Shown here piece by piece: positions 1-10,396 of a stretch of DNA of 64,000 bases. Each line of letters opens with the position of its first letter. Within the stretch, counting starts at the first letter, position 1. The stretch lies in NCBI RefSeq assembly GCF_007655135.1, contig NC_045127.1, positions 6,333,001 through 6,397,000 of the forward strand, written 5' to 3'. Under the pieces are notes generated by a model that ran no database searches, was not told where the DNA came from, and saw only the letters and a program-made list of their open reading frames with translations. The DNA comes from Punica granatum (taxonomy: Eukaryota; Streptophyta; Magnoliopsida; Myrtales; Lythraceae). The translations under genes were made by a program, and so were the position numbers.

Positions 1-456
1 CATATGTTTCAATGGAATTTTACTCAAAACATTCCGGTTTAATGGATCCGGTGGTTCAAATCTGCAATTTGGATTTTCAAGCGAACCGGACCGGATAGGG
101 TGTCGGTTCCCAATTTGATCGGTCGGTCCGGTCCAGTTTTGATAACAATGAATCAAACTTGAAAAAAAAATAGTAGAAATGGAAAATATATTTAAAATTA
201 GGAATTTATGTATTTTATTTAAAGATATAAATACTATATATAAACACGTGATTGGAGAATGTCTTCTTTTTATTTTAATCGCTTGAAAAAAGAAAAATTG
301 TCACTTTAGGCTTTAGCTAACTCCATAATGCTATTTATATTTCTTTTTTCCTCGTTTTTACCTTTTTTTTTAATGTATGTATTCATTATATTGGAGATCG
401 GAGAATTGACTGATGAATTTGGAAGAATTTGTTACGAAATTGAAATTGCCTTTTAT
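1..456. other. AT-rich intergenic sequence with decayed repeat end
   Basis: No gene is supported. Positions 80-145 contain repeated CCGG/CGGTTC/CGGTCC words of the kind found near ends of decayed plant transposons, but no terminus or target duplication can be fixed because the window starts here. The rest is AT-rich with no open frame of note. Confidence 0.4.
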
Positions 457-1367
457 GGCCTGCTTGGTTCATGGGAATAGCAGGGAATTGGAATGCCCAT
501 TTCGGGTTGGTTCCCAATCCCGCGTTCCTCGGTGCAAATGGGGTCGGAGTTGAGATTTCGGAAGAATCCCAATTCCGTACAAACGGAGAATTGAGACTCT
601 CCCCAATCTCATCAGATTTGCAATTCTGACCCATTAAGAATTGGGTCTCTGTTTTATGTACGCAAATGCCACTGCCCTTCGCCACCTCCTGTCATTGTCG
701 GTCGCCTCCGCTGTTACCGCACGATCTCCACCCCCGACCACCAGACCTACCTCCAACGGCCGTTCTCGGCACGGAGAGGCCAGATATGGCCTCGCTGCTG
801 CCAAATTTCATGAGAAACGGTGAGTTTCGACCCGAAACCCTAACCTCGCGACCCTCACTAGGGCAAGGCTCAGCGAGGGCCCCGAAGGCTTGCCTTGTGC
901 TCGCGATGGCTGGGCGACCATCGGACGAGGTCCTCGAGCCCACGGGCGAGGTTTTTCGAGACCTTTTAAATTTTCTAAGGCTAGGACCCTAGGGCTTTCG
1001 AGACCTCTGTTCCATCTCCTACCTCCGTCTATCAAGACCTCCACACGTGGCTCGGACCCTTGGGCTTGGTTTGCGAGGGCTAGGCGAAGCCACCCGTGGT
1101 GCTCGCGAGCCTCGTAGTTGCCGGAGCATGGGATGTTAAATTTACATTTCACTGTTCATCTTCTTACGGTGAATTTTTTTTTAAAATTTATAAATTTAAT
1201 CTTTCATTTAATATTTTATTTTTAAAAATACAAGGCATTTTAGACTTTTAACAATTATCTAATTCCATTCGGTTTTATTTCCGAAGCTCAACCAAACAAA
1301 GATTTTGAATCAGAATTTTAATTTTAATTCTAATCCTTTGCAATTCTTTTGGAATGAACCAAATGCC
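457..1367. repeat. MITE-like TIR element with GC-rich interior
   Basis: The left end (GGCCTGCTTGGTTCATGGG at 457) and the reverse complement of the right end (GGCATTTGGTTCATTCC ending at 1367) form imperfect terminal inverted repeats. The interior at about 650-1130 is markedly GC-rich against AT-rich flanks and holds only short overlapping frames, with no recognisable protein. No clear target duplication was found, so the superfamily is not assigned. Confidence 0.45.
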
Positions 1368-2644
1368 ACGTTATAATCCTTCTGCCAGCTAAGGGAGTCC
1401 AATTCAAGTATGGTTGGCTTGGCTCCACTCTTCCTCTCCTCTTATGGAAATTTCTAGCACCGCACCAATAGGCTCCCACGCGAGTTACCATGATCTTGTA
1501 TCATGTTAGAAGCTCGTTTCCTCCTAAATCTGTTCAGAGTCAATGCCATATCAAATCTACCACACTACGCATTTCCGAGTTATCATATTCTCAACTATTT
1601 AAAAACAAATATTTTTTGCTAGAGATTTCATGAGGAGTGACATGAACATCTCGATTCTCATCGTGTTTTGTCGAAATTCCCTGGCTCTTAGTAGGCCTTT
1701 AAGAGTAGTGACCTTTTTTTCTACTTGTTGCTTATTAGAGTACCTAGTAATAGTATATATAGATCTCCTCACGTCAAACTTAATTAATATTCGTTCTAAC
1801 TATACATATTTTATTCCCGTGACGTAGCACAAAAGTGGCACCTCGAATCCCCCTCATACGTGTTAAATTTTAGTGGCATTTTGGATCCTCTTCGGGAAAG
1901 AGATCATTGATTACGATGTGGACTTTCTTTTCCGCGTTTGAACTGCACTGACGATCAGGAGGCACGTTAATTCTTCCATACTTGAGCGAGAGGTCAATCG
2001 AATAGAACTCGCTATGACATGTAAAATTTCAATGGACCTACCATAAATTTATAAATTCTTTTTTAAAAGTTTGAGCTAGTAGATGGAGATGTCATTTTCA
2101 ATTTGTAATATTTTATTATTAAAGATTCTAATTCTCGAGAATCCCCTAAAGAATTGATCTATTATGTGGCGTTTGATTCGCTGAAATAGAATTGAGGGAT
2201 TAGAATTGATCGAGAATGGAATTTGGGGGGATAGAACCTAAATTTTGAAATGTAGGGAAGAGGAGAGCTGCATCATCTTCAATGTATGCAACCCAAACAA
2301 AAACTTATAAGTAAAAAGGGATTCACGCACGCACGTATATATCTATATGCATCTCTCTCTTTCATTGTTTTACAGTCAAATAACACACAAGGCAGAGAAG
2401 CGTATCTAAAGAAGCAGAGAGGGGAAGAGGAAGATGGCTTAAATAATGAAAGAAGATCACTTCTTCCAATTTTATGGAGTATACGCAGCTTGGAGCATAC
2501 ATTATTTATCAATGGCTGATGAATATATACACAATTTATAAACAGGACAGAAGAACAATATTGGCAATGGTGGGCCGGTCATTCACGTAAGCCCGGACCC
2601 ACCATTCTCGACAAAGTTAAAGCTTGTCCAAGCTTATGAAATAT
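1368..2644. other. Intergenic, no gene seen
   Basis: AT-rich DNA without a credible coding frame. A short stretch at 2165-2235 resembles a TIR-element end (GTTTGATTCGCTGAAATAGA), similar to the left end at 2902, and is probably a solo relic. Confidence 0.4.
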
Positions 2645-2647
2645 TAA

Positions 2648-2874
2648 TGCTGCGTTTGGTTTCAAAGTAAGATTTTAAAATCATATTTTGATTTTGAAAT
2701 AGAGTAGTATAAATGGAGCCCACCATTTAACTTTGTATAAATTATTTTGTTTTGTTATGAAAAAAAGTATTAGAAATGGAGCTCATTCATTGACTTTGTA
2801 TGAGTTATTTTATTTTGTTGTGAGTAGAATTAAGTTAAAGTTGTTAAAATCACATTTGCAAACCAAACAAATCA
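2648..2874. mobile_element. Tourist-like MITE, about 227 bp
   Basis: The ends are TGCTGCGTTTGGTTTCA and, on the reverse strand, TGATTTGTTTGGTTTGC. TAA trinucleotides flank both sides (2645-2647 and 2875-2877), as expected for PIF/Harbinger-derived MITEs. The interior is related to the elements at 38348-38538 and 38550-38718, sharing an AAATGG.GCCCA..TTTTGACTTTGTAT-like core and AAAATC motifs. It is non-autonomous with no coding capacity. Confidence 0.6.
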
Positions 2875-3374
2875 TAAGCCATTCCCAAGTCAAAACTCTA
2901 AGGGTACGTTTGGTTCGCTGAAATGAAATTGATATAAAATATAATAGATAGGAATTAGAATAAACATATAATATAATAGAAATTTTAATCAAATTCATTT
3001 TATTTGGTTGGACAGAATAGAAAAATGGCGAAAATGGAGAATATATCATAAACAAGAAAAAGACATATTCCCCTCAAATATTAAAATAATATATTAAATT
3101 GAATTTTTTTTTTAAAAAAAGAAGTTAATTGTTCATCTTATTCATTGAAGAAGATGAACAGTGCCCACACATCTCATGGCTACGGCCATTTAGGGCTCGC
3201 AAGTCCCACGGTGGATTAGCATTGGGCTTGCAAACCTAGCCCAGAGGTCACGAGCCCATGATCTTGACGAACCAAAGCTCGGGAGCTTGGGTTCGTAGAG
3301 AAACCCTTTCTGAATCAGCAATGGAAGTTAGGGTTTGAAGGGCCGAGGCGATGCCTCTCCACCTCGGGCGCTGA

Positions 3375-3580
3375 AAGCGTCGACGACAGAGGGTTTCTGG
3401 ACCTGCAGGAGGTGGAGAAGGTGCTGAGCGACGTCAAGGCAAATGATGTGGGGATTACGAGCCATGGGTTCGTGTGGTAGCTCGTGCGGAGGTTCGTTGA
3501 GGACGGGCGACGGTGCGACGACAATGGAGCGGCATCGAAAATCGGGGGTTTCTGTAGGAAGAAAAGCTCGATTGCGTTAT
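3375..3580 (+). pseudogene. Captured gene fragment, possibly Iojap-related
   Basis: In one frame from about 3393 the sequence reads FLDLQEVEKVLSDVKANDVG, then about ten further residues to an in-frame TAG, then about 37 more residues rich in charged residues. The first part resembles, from memory, the start of the conserved domain of plant Iojap-related (ribosome silencing factor-like) proteins. There is no start codon, no complete domain and one stop, so it is a fragment carried in the TIR element. The family assignment is tentative. The coding-like composition is visible directly. Confidence 0.35.
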
Positions 3581-3585
3581 GTTAT

Positions 3586-6500
3586 TGTCAACACCCCCAT
3601 TTTGGTCAACCCTAGCAAAAGGAGGGCAAAATCGTCATTTGTCACTATCGAAGCCAAAAAATAATTTTCTACAAAATATCGATCCCCGAATTTTTCTGAA
3701 CGCAATAGCGGTCTCGAATCATTTTGGATATCCAATTGAAAAGACGAGAATTTTAATTTTTACGCGTGTCAAAATCAAATTCTTAAATCCGTTAAAAAAA
3801 TCGCGCTCAGATCAGTCAAATCGGCGTCAGACCGGTCAAATCGGCATCAGACCGGTCTGACGCCTGTCAGAATTTCTGATGTGGGTCAAAAGTTTCTGAC
3901 CGTTTCATTTTCGCCCCTGCTTTTTTTTCTTTCCACTTCGCCCCCTCTTCTTTTCTTCCTCTTCCTTTCTGCCCCTGTCGTTCTTTCATTCTCTTCTCTT
4001 CTCCCCTTCTTCTTCTCCTCTTCTTTCACTGACGTCTCTTGCCATCTCCGACACGCCGTAGTTGCCCACCCACCGGGACCGCCTGCCACCACTGACGCGT
4101 TCGCCCAACATGCCACGGCTCTCCTGGCACATTCCCTCGGCCGCTATCTCTCCTTCACGGTCTCGATCTCACGCTCTCTATCTTGACTCCCGACTCTCGG
4201 ATCTCGACTCACGCTCGAAATCTCTTGGTCCCGCTCCGATTCCTCCCCGGAAATAAACTCGCGATCTCACCCCGAACAAAACCCCTCCATTTCCTCCTCT
4301 CAATTCCCCTGGATTTCCGGCGATTAAGCCCGAAAACCCCTCGCCGGAAAACTCGAAAACCCGAAATTCTCCTTGATCCCAACCGATCCAAGCCTCGCGA
4401 CGCCTCTCCCGAGCACGGCGTAGCCTAGGCGGTGCTCGCCGCCGTCTCACGCGTCGTCGTCGCGGCACTGAGCGGCGGGAACCGCTGTTCTCGGCCGTCG
4501 GAACCCCCATCTCTGCCCATTTTCGTCTTCTCCGGCGTTCTCCCTCTCACGGGCTCGGCCCATCTTTTAGGTTTGTACAGGTCCAGCCCAGTCGAGTCTG
4601 CCCAGTCCGTTCAGTCCGGTCCAATCCAACTGAGGCGATCCGACCTAGTCTGCTCGACCCATTCCGCCTGGCCTGGAACTCGGTCCGGAACGCACGGATC
4701 CTGCCCGATCCGCCCAATTCGTCCGAGGCCCAAAGCCCTCCGCGGCCCAGCGCTCCCCGCGGCCCAGCTTCCTCGCCCCGGCGCAGTTCCCATGCGCGCG
4801 GCCCAGTCCTCTGCGAGTTGGCTCGGCCTCCGCACGCCCGGCCCAACTCGCTGGCCCAACGCCCTTTTCCAGCCGGTACGCATTGTTAAGATCGCCTGGT
4901 CCGGTCCGAACGCCTGGTTTTCTGGTTTAAACTGAAATTAGGTATATTATCCAGACTTAGTGGCATGCGTAGGTCTTAATTCGTGCAATTCGTCCGAGGC
5001 CCAAAGCCCTCCGCGGCCCAGCGCTCCCCGCGGCCCAGCTTCCTCGCCCCGGCGCAGTTCCCATGCGCGCGGCCCAGTCCTCTGCGAGTTGGCTCGGCCT
5101 CCGCACGCCCGGCCCAACTCGCTGGCCCAACGCCCTTTTCCAGCCGGTACGCATTGTTAAGATCGCCCGGTCCGGTCCGAACGCCTGGTTTTCTGGTTTA
5201 AACGGAAATTAGGTATATTATCCAGACTTAGTGGCATGCGTAGGTCTTAATTCGTGAATAAATTTGATGACTGCAATGATAATTTGTGATTGTTGTGTCG
5301 AAAAAATGAATTAAAAAAATAAAAATAAAGAAAGGAATGATAAAAAAATAAAATAATTGTTGTTTTAATTAAACAAACGAAAGCACGAATTGGAATATTT
5401 TAATTACTCGACATTAAAATCGATTGTTTGAAGCGAGAACGAATTCGGACGAATCAATCTCATGTTCACTTGGCTTTAAGGGAATTAAATCGATTAAATA
5501 CATCAAAACTGATTTAATTAATTATTCGAACTTAAAAATTGACAAAATTAAATTCCGTTGTGGCTAATTTTGCTTATCCATGTGCACATGTGAATAATTG
5601 GATATGTTTTGATCGAAATCCCGCACGAATCGGCTAATTACGTAAACACGGCATTAAAAGACACAACTTTCTTGCATTCACACGTTCATCGGATTTCATT
5701 TACTTCGTCTGCTTTTGTTGTTTTGTCTATTTTCTGTTTATTTATTGTGGGTCGAGCCCGAATCCTTGGGATGCGATATACACAGGGTCCAACACCCTCT
5801 CTTGTCAATCACGGGGTCCAACGCCCCCATACACCTAGCGCTCGCAACCCGAGTGCGGAATCAGGTCTTGTTTCGACTTACTGTTTCGCTCCTAGTAGTG
5901 TCTATGTGGAAGACGACTCGGATCGGGTAAGTAAGTCGCGATCGGACATGACTCGGGAGCTCGACCGATCTTACGGCTATCAAGAGAGTCACGTGACTCT
6001 TTCGCCATCCGTTGGTTCGGTTGGACCCGACCCCCGGCTCTCTGAGCCCGCGTTGCTTTAATTTCAATTTCAGTCTTTTCAAACCACACGGTGAGCACGA
6101 GTGGAATAATGATCGAACGCAAACTAACCGGGATTCAGTTGTTGTAATTTGTATTTTATTCATTTGAGATAACAATGTAAAGGTTTATGTTGTACATTTA
6201 TTCATGTAAGAATCCCGGTCGGAGAGTGGACGGTCGGAGTGTTTTTTCGAATTTATGGTGTCAAAACGCGTAAAATAAACGAAACTTAATTAAGCGATAA
6301 TTAAATTAAAATGGCAAGCTTGGACAAGCTAGAGTACCGATAGGGCGTGCGAGATATAGGCTCGCATATAACAGAACCCCCGAATTCAAAATCTCGAGTT
6401 TCATAGACCATATGCCTTAGCAATTAGGTGTACCCCGTACCTTTAGACCCGGGTAACTTGCCGGCCCTCGACCTTCGAGCCGTAAAATGGCAAGTGGTGA

Positions 6501-6611
6501 CTCCTTCTCACGTGCGTCCGTCGCGCTTCCCTGGGAAGGTGGACACTCCCAAGGTTCGTTGCATAGGCACGCGCACGCGTGCCCCAACGAGACGAAATTC
6601 GAGTGCGCACA
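3586..6611. mobile_element. Solo LTR of a long-LTR retrotransposon, 3026 bp
   Basis: The unit begins TGTCAACACCCCCATTTTGG and ends GTGCGCACA, i.e. TG...CA termini, and is flanked by a perfect 5-bp direct repeat GTTAT (3581-3585 and 6612-6616). There is no gag or pol and no second LTR, so it is best explained as a solo LTR left by recombination. The long LTR and the AAAATGGCAAGTGGTGACTCC-like sequence near the 3' end recall Ty3/gypsy Tat/Ogre/Athila-type elements, but the lineage is inferred. It interrupts the Harbinger-like element. Confidence 0.75.
4715..5256. repeat. 271-bp tandem duplication inside the LTR
   Basis: Copy 1 (4715-4985) and copy 2 (4986-5256) are head-to-tail and nearly identical. 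Differences seen are T to C in the GATCGCC(T/C)GG segment and T to G in the TTTAAAC(T/G)GAAA segment. The unit is GC-rich in its first half (CGCGGCCCAGC-type words) and AT-rich in its second. Near identity means the duplication is much younger than the decay seen in other repeats here. Confidence 0.9.
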
Positions 6612-6840
6612 GTTATAATAACTCAAGAAAGTTAAGGGTATTTTTGGTTTTTCACACTAATTTCGGATATTGAATGCCCATTCCGGACATTCCTAGGAGG
6701 CACGCGAATTTCGTAAGTAAGTCGGATAAATCCCCCGACCCGAAATAGCTATTTCTCATAAACCAAACGTCGGAATGAATATTCCGTACGGAATACGTAT
6801 TTCATTCCCTGTCATTTCCCGCGAACCAAACATGCCCTAA

Positions 6841-7463
6841 GCTTATGATCATCGGCAATGTATGCATGTGATATGGCTGAAACAATACATGATACTAGCC
6901 ATCCTCAAATGTCTCAATCATCACCCACAACCCCTCCTAATTTAGTATAACTCCAATCAAGCAAGAAAATCAATAACCGACAATTCTATGAAACGGGAAG
7001 AGAAGAAATTTAGAGATCTACCTGTAATCTAGGACTCCGAGAACCGAGAGAATAATGCTTCAATTTCTCGCTCTGTCTGTGATTGTCCTCGGTCATATCT
7101 TGGGTTCGAGAAAAAATGATTTGAGCATCTGTGAACACTATTCCTTTTAAAATGACAGAGATCAGAACGTGGATTTTCATTAAAGGAGCAATAATGGATG
7201 GAGAAGGATGAGAAAAGAGGGAAGAGGACGAACTGGAGCAGGAGGGTCGATTGCCATTGGTGGCGCTCTCCTTCTCACCCCAGTCGTCTCTCTGCAAATG
7301 GGAGAGAATGTGATTTTTCCTGTAATTTGATAAAATACAAGGGCACCACCGCAACCATTAGGGTCGCCGATGAGCCCTACGATTCCAGGGCGGCGACCCC
7401 GATAGTGGCAATGGTGGCCGAGATTAAGGCCATCGCCACCCCCTGCCGCTACTCCCGAAATTC

Positions 7464-7502
<39 letters not shown>

Positions 7503-7694
7503 GCGGTTTCTTTGAAAAATACAAATGAATTGATTTGGAAAATTTGCGAAAGTTAAAATAATTTAATATTAAAAATTGAATTGAATGATTAAAAATTGAA
7601 GAAAAAAGAAAATAATAATAATTGTATTGTTAAATTGAAAATAAGTGGAGTAGAGTTAAAAAAACTCCAAAACCAAATATGCCCTAGAAATCTA
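6841..7694. other. Intergenic with TIR-element relics
   Basis: No gene is supported. The segment 7355-7460 carries a GC-rich module (GGCGACCCCGATAGTGG) related to those at 13743-13900 and 14725-15000. The stretch 7640-7685, ending AACCAAATATGCCCTAG, resembles a MITE right end. Confidence 0.4.
7466..7500. repeat. Poly-C tract of 35 nt
   Basis: An uninterrupted run of 35 cytosines is followed by GGGCGG. Such a tract could form an i-motif on this strand or G-quadruplexes on the other. It could also be partly a sequencing or assembly artefact, since homopolymers of this length are difficult to read. Confidence 0.9.
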
Positions 7695-7950
7695 CTTAAT
7701 TTTTCAGATTAGTTTTTTACTTAACTTATCAGTTAAGTCATTTTAAGTTACTTTTACCGAACAAGCTGAACCTAATTAAGCTAAAAATTAATTTTAATAT
7801 TTAATTTTGGTTATCAAATACACTCTTAATTTTTCAGACCGGTTTTTGACTTAACTTAATCAATTAAGTCATTTTAAGTTGTTTTTACCAAACAAGCTGA
7901 AAAATTATTTTTATCACTTAATTTTAGTTATCAAGCACCAGCTTAGTAGG
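7695..7950. repeat. Degenerate 130-bp tandem repeat, two copies
   Basis: CTTAATTTTTCAGA recurs at 7695 and 7825 (period 130). Each is followed by a shared succession of motifs (ACTTAACTTA, TTAAGTCATTTTAAGTT, AACAAGCTGAA, TTTTGGTTATCAA or TTTTAGTTATCAA). The copies differ by many substitutions, so this is an old duplication, probably within a MITE. Confidence 0.6.
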
Positions 7951-8319
7951 TTTAATTTGGGCTTGTTGTTGCTTGGATGATTGCCCTCGATGTATCGGGT
8001 CACAGGTCCTAACTCTAGGGCAACGGCCCACCCTCCTTTAACCCATGACAACTCAATTAGGTTCTTTTTTTGTCTTGTAGAAAGTACGACCAGTAAATTC
8101 AGCATGGGGTGTATATTACCTCCTTAGACCGAAAAAATCATTAACCCCAATTGCTATGGGAATACCCTTTAGTCGGCTTGTACATATTCAAGTGCATTTC
8201 TCATAGCGAAGGGACAAATGGGCGATAGCGGGAATAACAGTTCTTTCAATGAGCAGCAACAGGGCAAGTGAAGCATTCACATCTATAGAACGGGAACCTC
8301 TTATCGATGACTAAAGACG

Positions 8320-8566
8320 CCGAGTAGCCGTGTCACAGAGATCAGACCCAACTATGTGTTTCCGGAGGCAAATAGTTGTGTTGATGCCCTTGCGAAGAAC
8401 GGCAGAAACCAGACCGAGCAGTTATCTATCTTTACAGCTGTTCCTTCTTTTTTTTTTGGACTTAACCTTCGTTAAGTTCATTTCGGGGCCTTGGAGCTAC
8501 GTCTTGTAACAGACTTTCGCTCTTTACTTCTATGAATATCATCTTTTTTCTACCCAAAAAAAAAAG
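8320..8566 (+). mobile_element. 3' end of a decayed LINE
   Basis: The frame at about 8351-8476 reads VFPEANSCVDALAKNG, matching the C-terminal end of the RNase H-like domain of plant non-LTR retrotransposons (consensus hVYREANxxADxLAxxG). It is followed by a stop, a short 3' UTR and an A-rich tail at about 8555-8566. The upstream extent is uncertain because the sequence is heavily decayed. No target duplication was identified. Confidence 0.55.
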
Positions 8567-9865
8567 GATTGTCTAGCATGAAAAAATGCAAACAAAATAG
8601 AGTAAAATTACCGTATAAGATAGTCAAATTTTTATGGAAATTTCATTATGTTCTCTATTCATTTTATCGAATCAAATATGGCTTTAATCTGGAGGCTATT
8701 TTCGGTCTAACTACGGTATCAAACAAGGTATCTTTAGCTAGCTTCATCAGAGATATTGAATTGGTAGGTCTTCTTTGTGGTACGGTTGAACCAATTAATC
8801 ATCTTTTTCATTCTAACTACGGTTCATTGAGATTGAGGATAATCGACTGCGAAACATCACTTTTCATTGTCGGACGAGGATATTTCATGTCAAAAAGCTT
8901 GAAGAAAACCATGAAAAACTTTCCAAATTTAACTCTTTTCCTTTTTCTTTCTTGAAATTAAAGGGGTTTCGGTCGGGAAGATGGAAGATTCCAACTAACT
9001 TGTGGAGAAACATGGAATTCAAAATAGTAATTGATTGCATCAAGAGACCATATGCATAAAATAAAATGTTAGAAAGACCATAACTTCAATCAGAAGTCCT
9101 TCAAATGGCTACACGAAATAATATATACATATACATACATATATATATATATATGGGGAGAGAGAGAGAGAGAAGGAAGAAGGGGTTGCGTAAGAGGGGG
9201 TAATGGTGAAATGAGTGGCATCTGTTAAAAGAACATGAAAAGGTACAAAAGCAAAACAATATGATTGTACAATCAATCTGCGTCCATTCATGGTCACGAA
9301 AAAGCATGTAAATTTATATAAATATATTGGTGTTATTTAACGTTTATATTAGAGTAGACACACTCTTTGAATTTAGAAGCCATGCATGCAGAGGTGAAAG
9401 GGACTTTTGACCAATCAATATTTTCTGATGTCAGCCATTTCAAAATATACCAAAAATTGAGAGGAGAAAAGAATTAGGCAAATGAACCATGTTTAAAGGA
9501 GCAGGTCAATCATTTCAGTTCAGTTCCAACTTGAAAAAACTATAAGGTGTGTTTGTTTTTCAATCATTTCGGTCCTGTATCTTTTACTATTTTTTTTTAT
9601 ATTTTCATCCTATTTATATATTTTTTTATTTTCTTCTAATACCTTTCATTATTTTTTTATTTTCATCATTCCGTTTTTCACAACGTTAGTTTTGCTTACA
9701 TAAAACCTGATTTGAGGTCCATGTAAGACATATTGACACGTGGATGCTCATCCTCATTTCAATAAAAGGAAAAAAAAGGAGAAAAAATAAATAAAGTTTA
9801 AAAAATGAAATGCCTGTGATGGCATTTACACAGTCAATATCTACTAAACTGCCGTGGGATACAAC
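8567..9865. other. Intergenic, no gene seen
   Basis: A 128-codon open frame at 8569-8955 has no recognisable domain and no gene context. Simple-sequence repeats occur at 9117-9154 (AT-rich dinucleotides) and 9157-9174 (GA). Nothing else is supported. Confidence 0.4.
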
Positions 9866-10388
9866 TAGAGGTGTGCACGAATATTGAGCATATCCGGAAT
9901 CGATCGGAACCTACCCGTTAGATTATGATCCAGGTAGCTTGTATTGAAAATTGAGTAGGATCTGAATATTATAATACGGAACATGTAAAAATCTGTTTCG
10001 ATTATTACATATAGGATACCTAGAGTCGAAATCGATATCCGAACCCGAATAATAATTTCTCCCACTATATATATATTTATATTCAGATATTCCTATATTT
10101 AAAAAATAGAATGACTGATTTAAAAAAAATCTAAATCTATGTCGATATTCTGTTTTGCGTTATTACTGATTACGGATGAGGCATTTTCGATTTTATTTAA
10201 CGAGACAAAAATATTTACAGTTTGCAACAAGGTATCCGGAACCTGTGATATAATATATGTTCCGGGTAGATTCCGATTTCATAACTCAACATGGTAGGAT
10301 TCGGTTCTAAAATCTTGAAACATGTCCCTTATAAGATAGGATTTGAGTATCGTGAAAAAAATATGGTACCCGGATCCACACACCCGTA
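9866..10388. mobile_element. hAT-like non-autonomous element, about 523 bp
   Basis: The left end TAGAGGTGTGCACGAATA and the inverted right end TACGGGTGTGTGGATCC are similar, as in plant hAT MITEs. The flanks GATACAAC (9858-9865) and AGTACAAC (10389-10396) match at 6 of 8 positions, consistent with a degraded 8-bp target duplication. Internal segments near both ends carry inverted CCGGA/ATCCGAA-type motifs. No transposase is present. Confidence 0.5.
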
Positions 10389-10396
10389 AGTACAAC

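Larger units (their letters stand above)
2902..6837. mobile_element. PIF/Harbinger-like TIR element split by a solo LTR
   Basis: The left terminus GGGTACGTTTGGTTCGCTG matches the inverted right terminus GGGCATGTTTGGTTCGCGG. Both are flanked by TAA (2899-2901 and 6838-6840), the target duplication typical of PIF/Harbinger elements. Removing the solo LTR and one target copy leaves about 905 bp. No transposase is visible, so it is non-autonomous. The left half carries a GC-rich segment at about 3317-3580 that looks like a captured exon (separate entry). Confidence 0.65.

Noticed and set aside
4432..4935. 167-codon open frame on the forward strand
   Set aside because: Lies inside the solo LTR and partly in the 271-bp duplication; GC-rich sequence leaves frames open by chance and there is no domain.
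5609..6061. 150-codon open frame
   Set aside because: Inside the solo LTR, not gag or pol like, no conserved motif.
8569..8955. 128-codon open frame after the decayed LINE
   Set aside because: No recognisable domain, no promoter or splice context, and base composition like the flanks.
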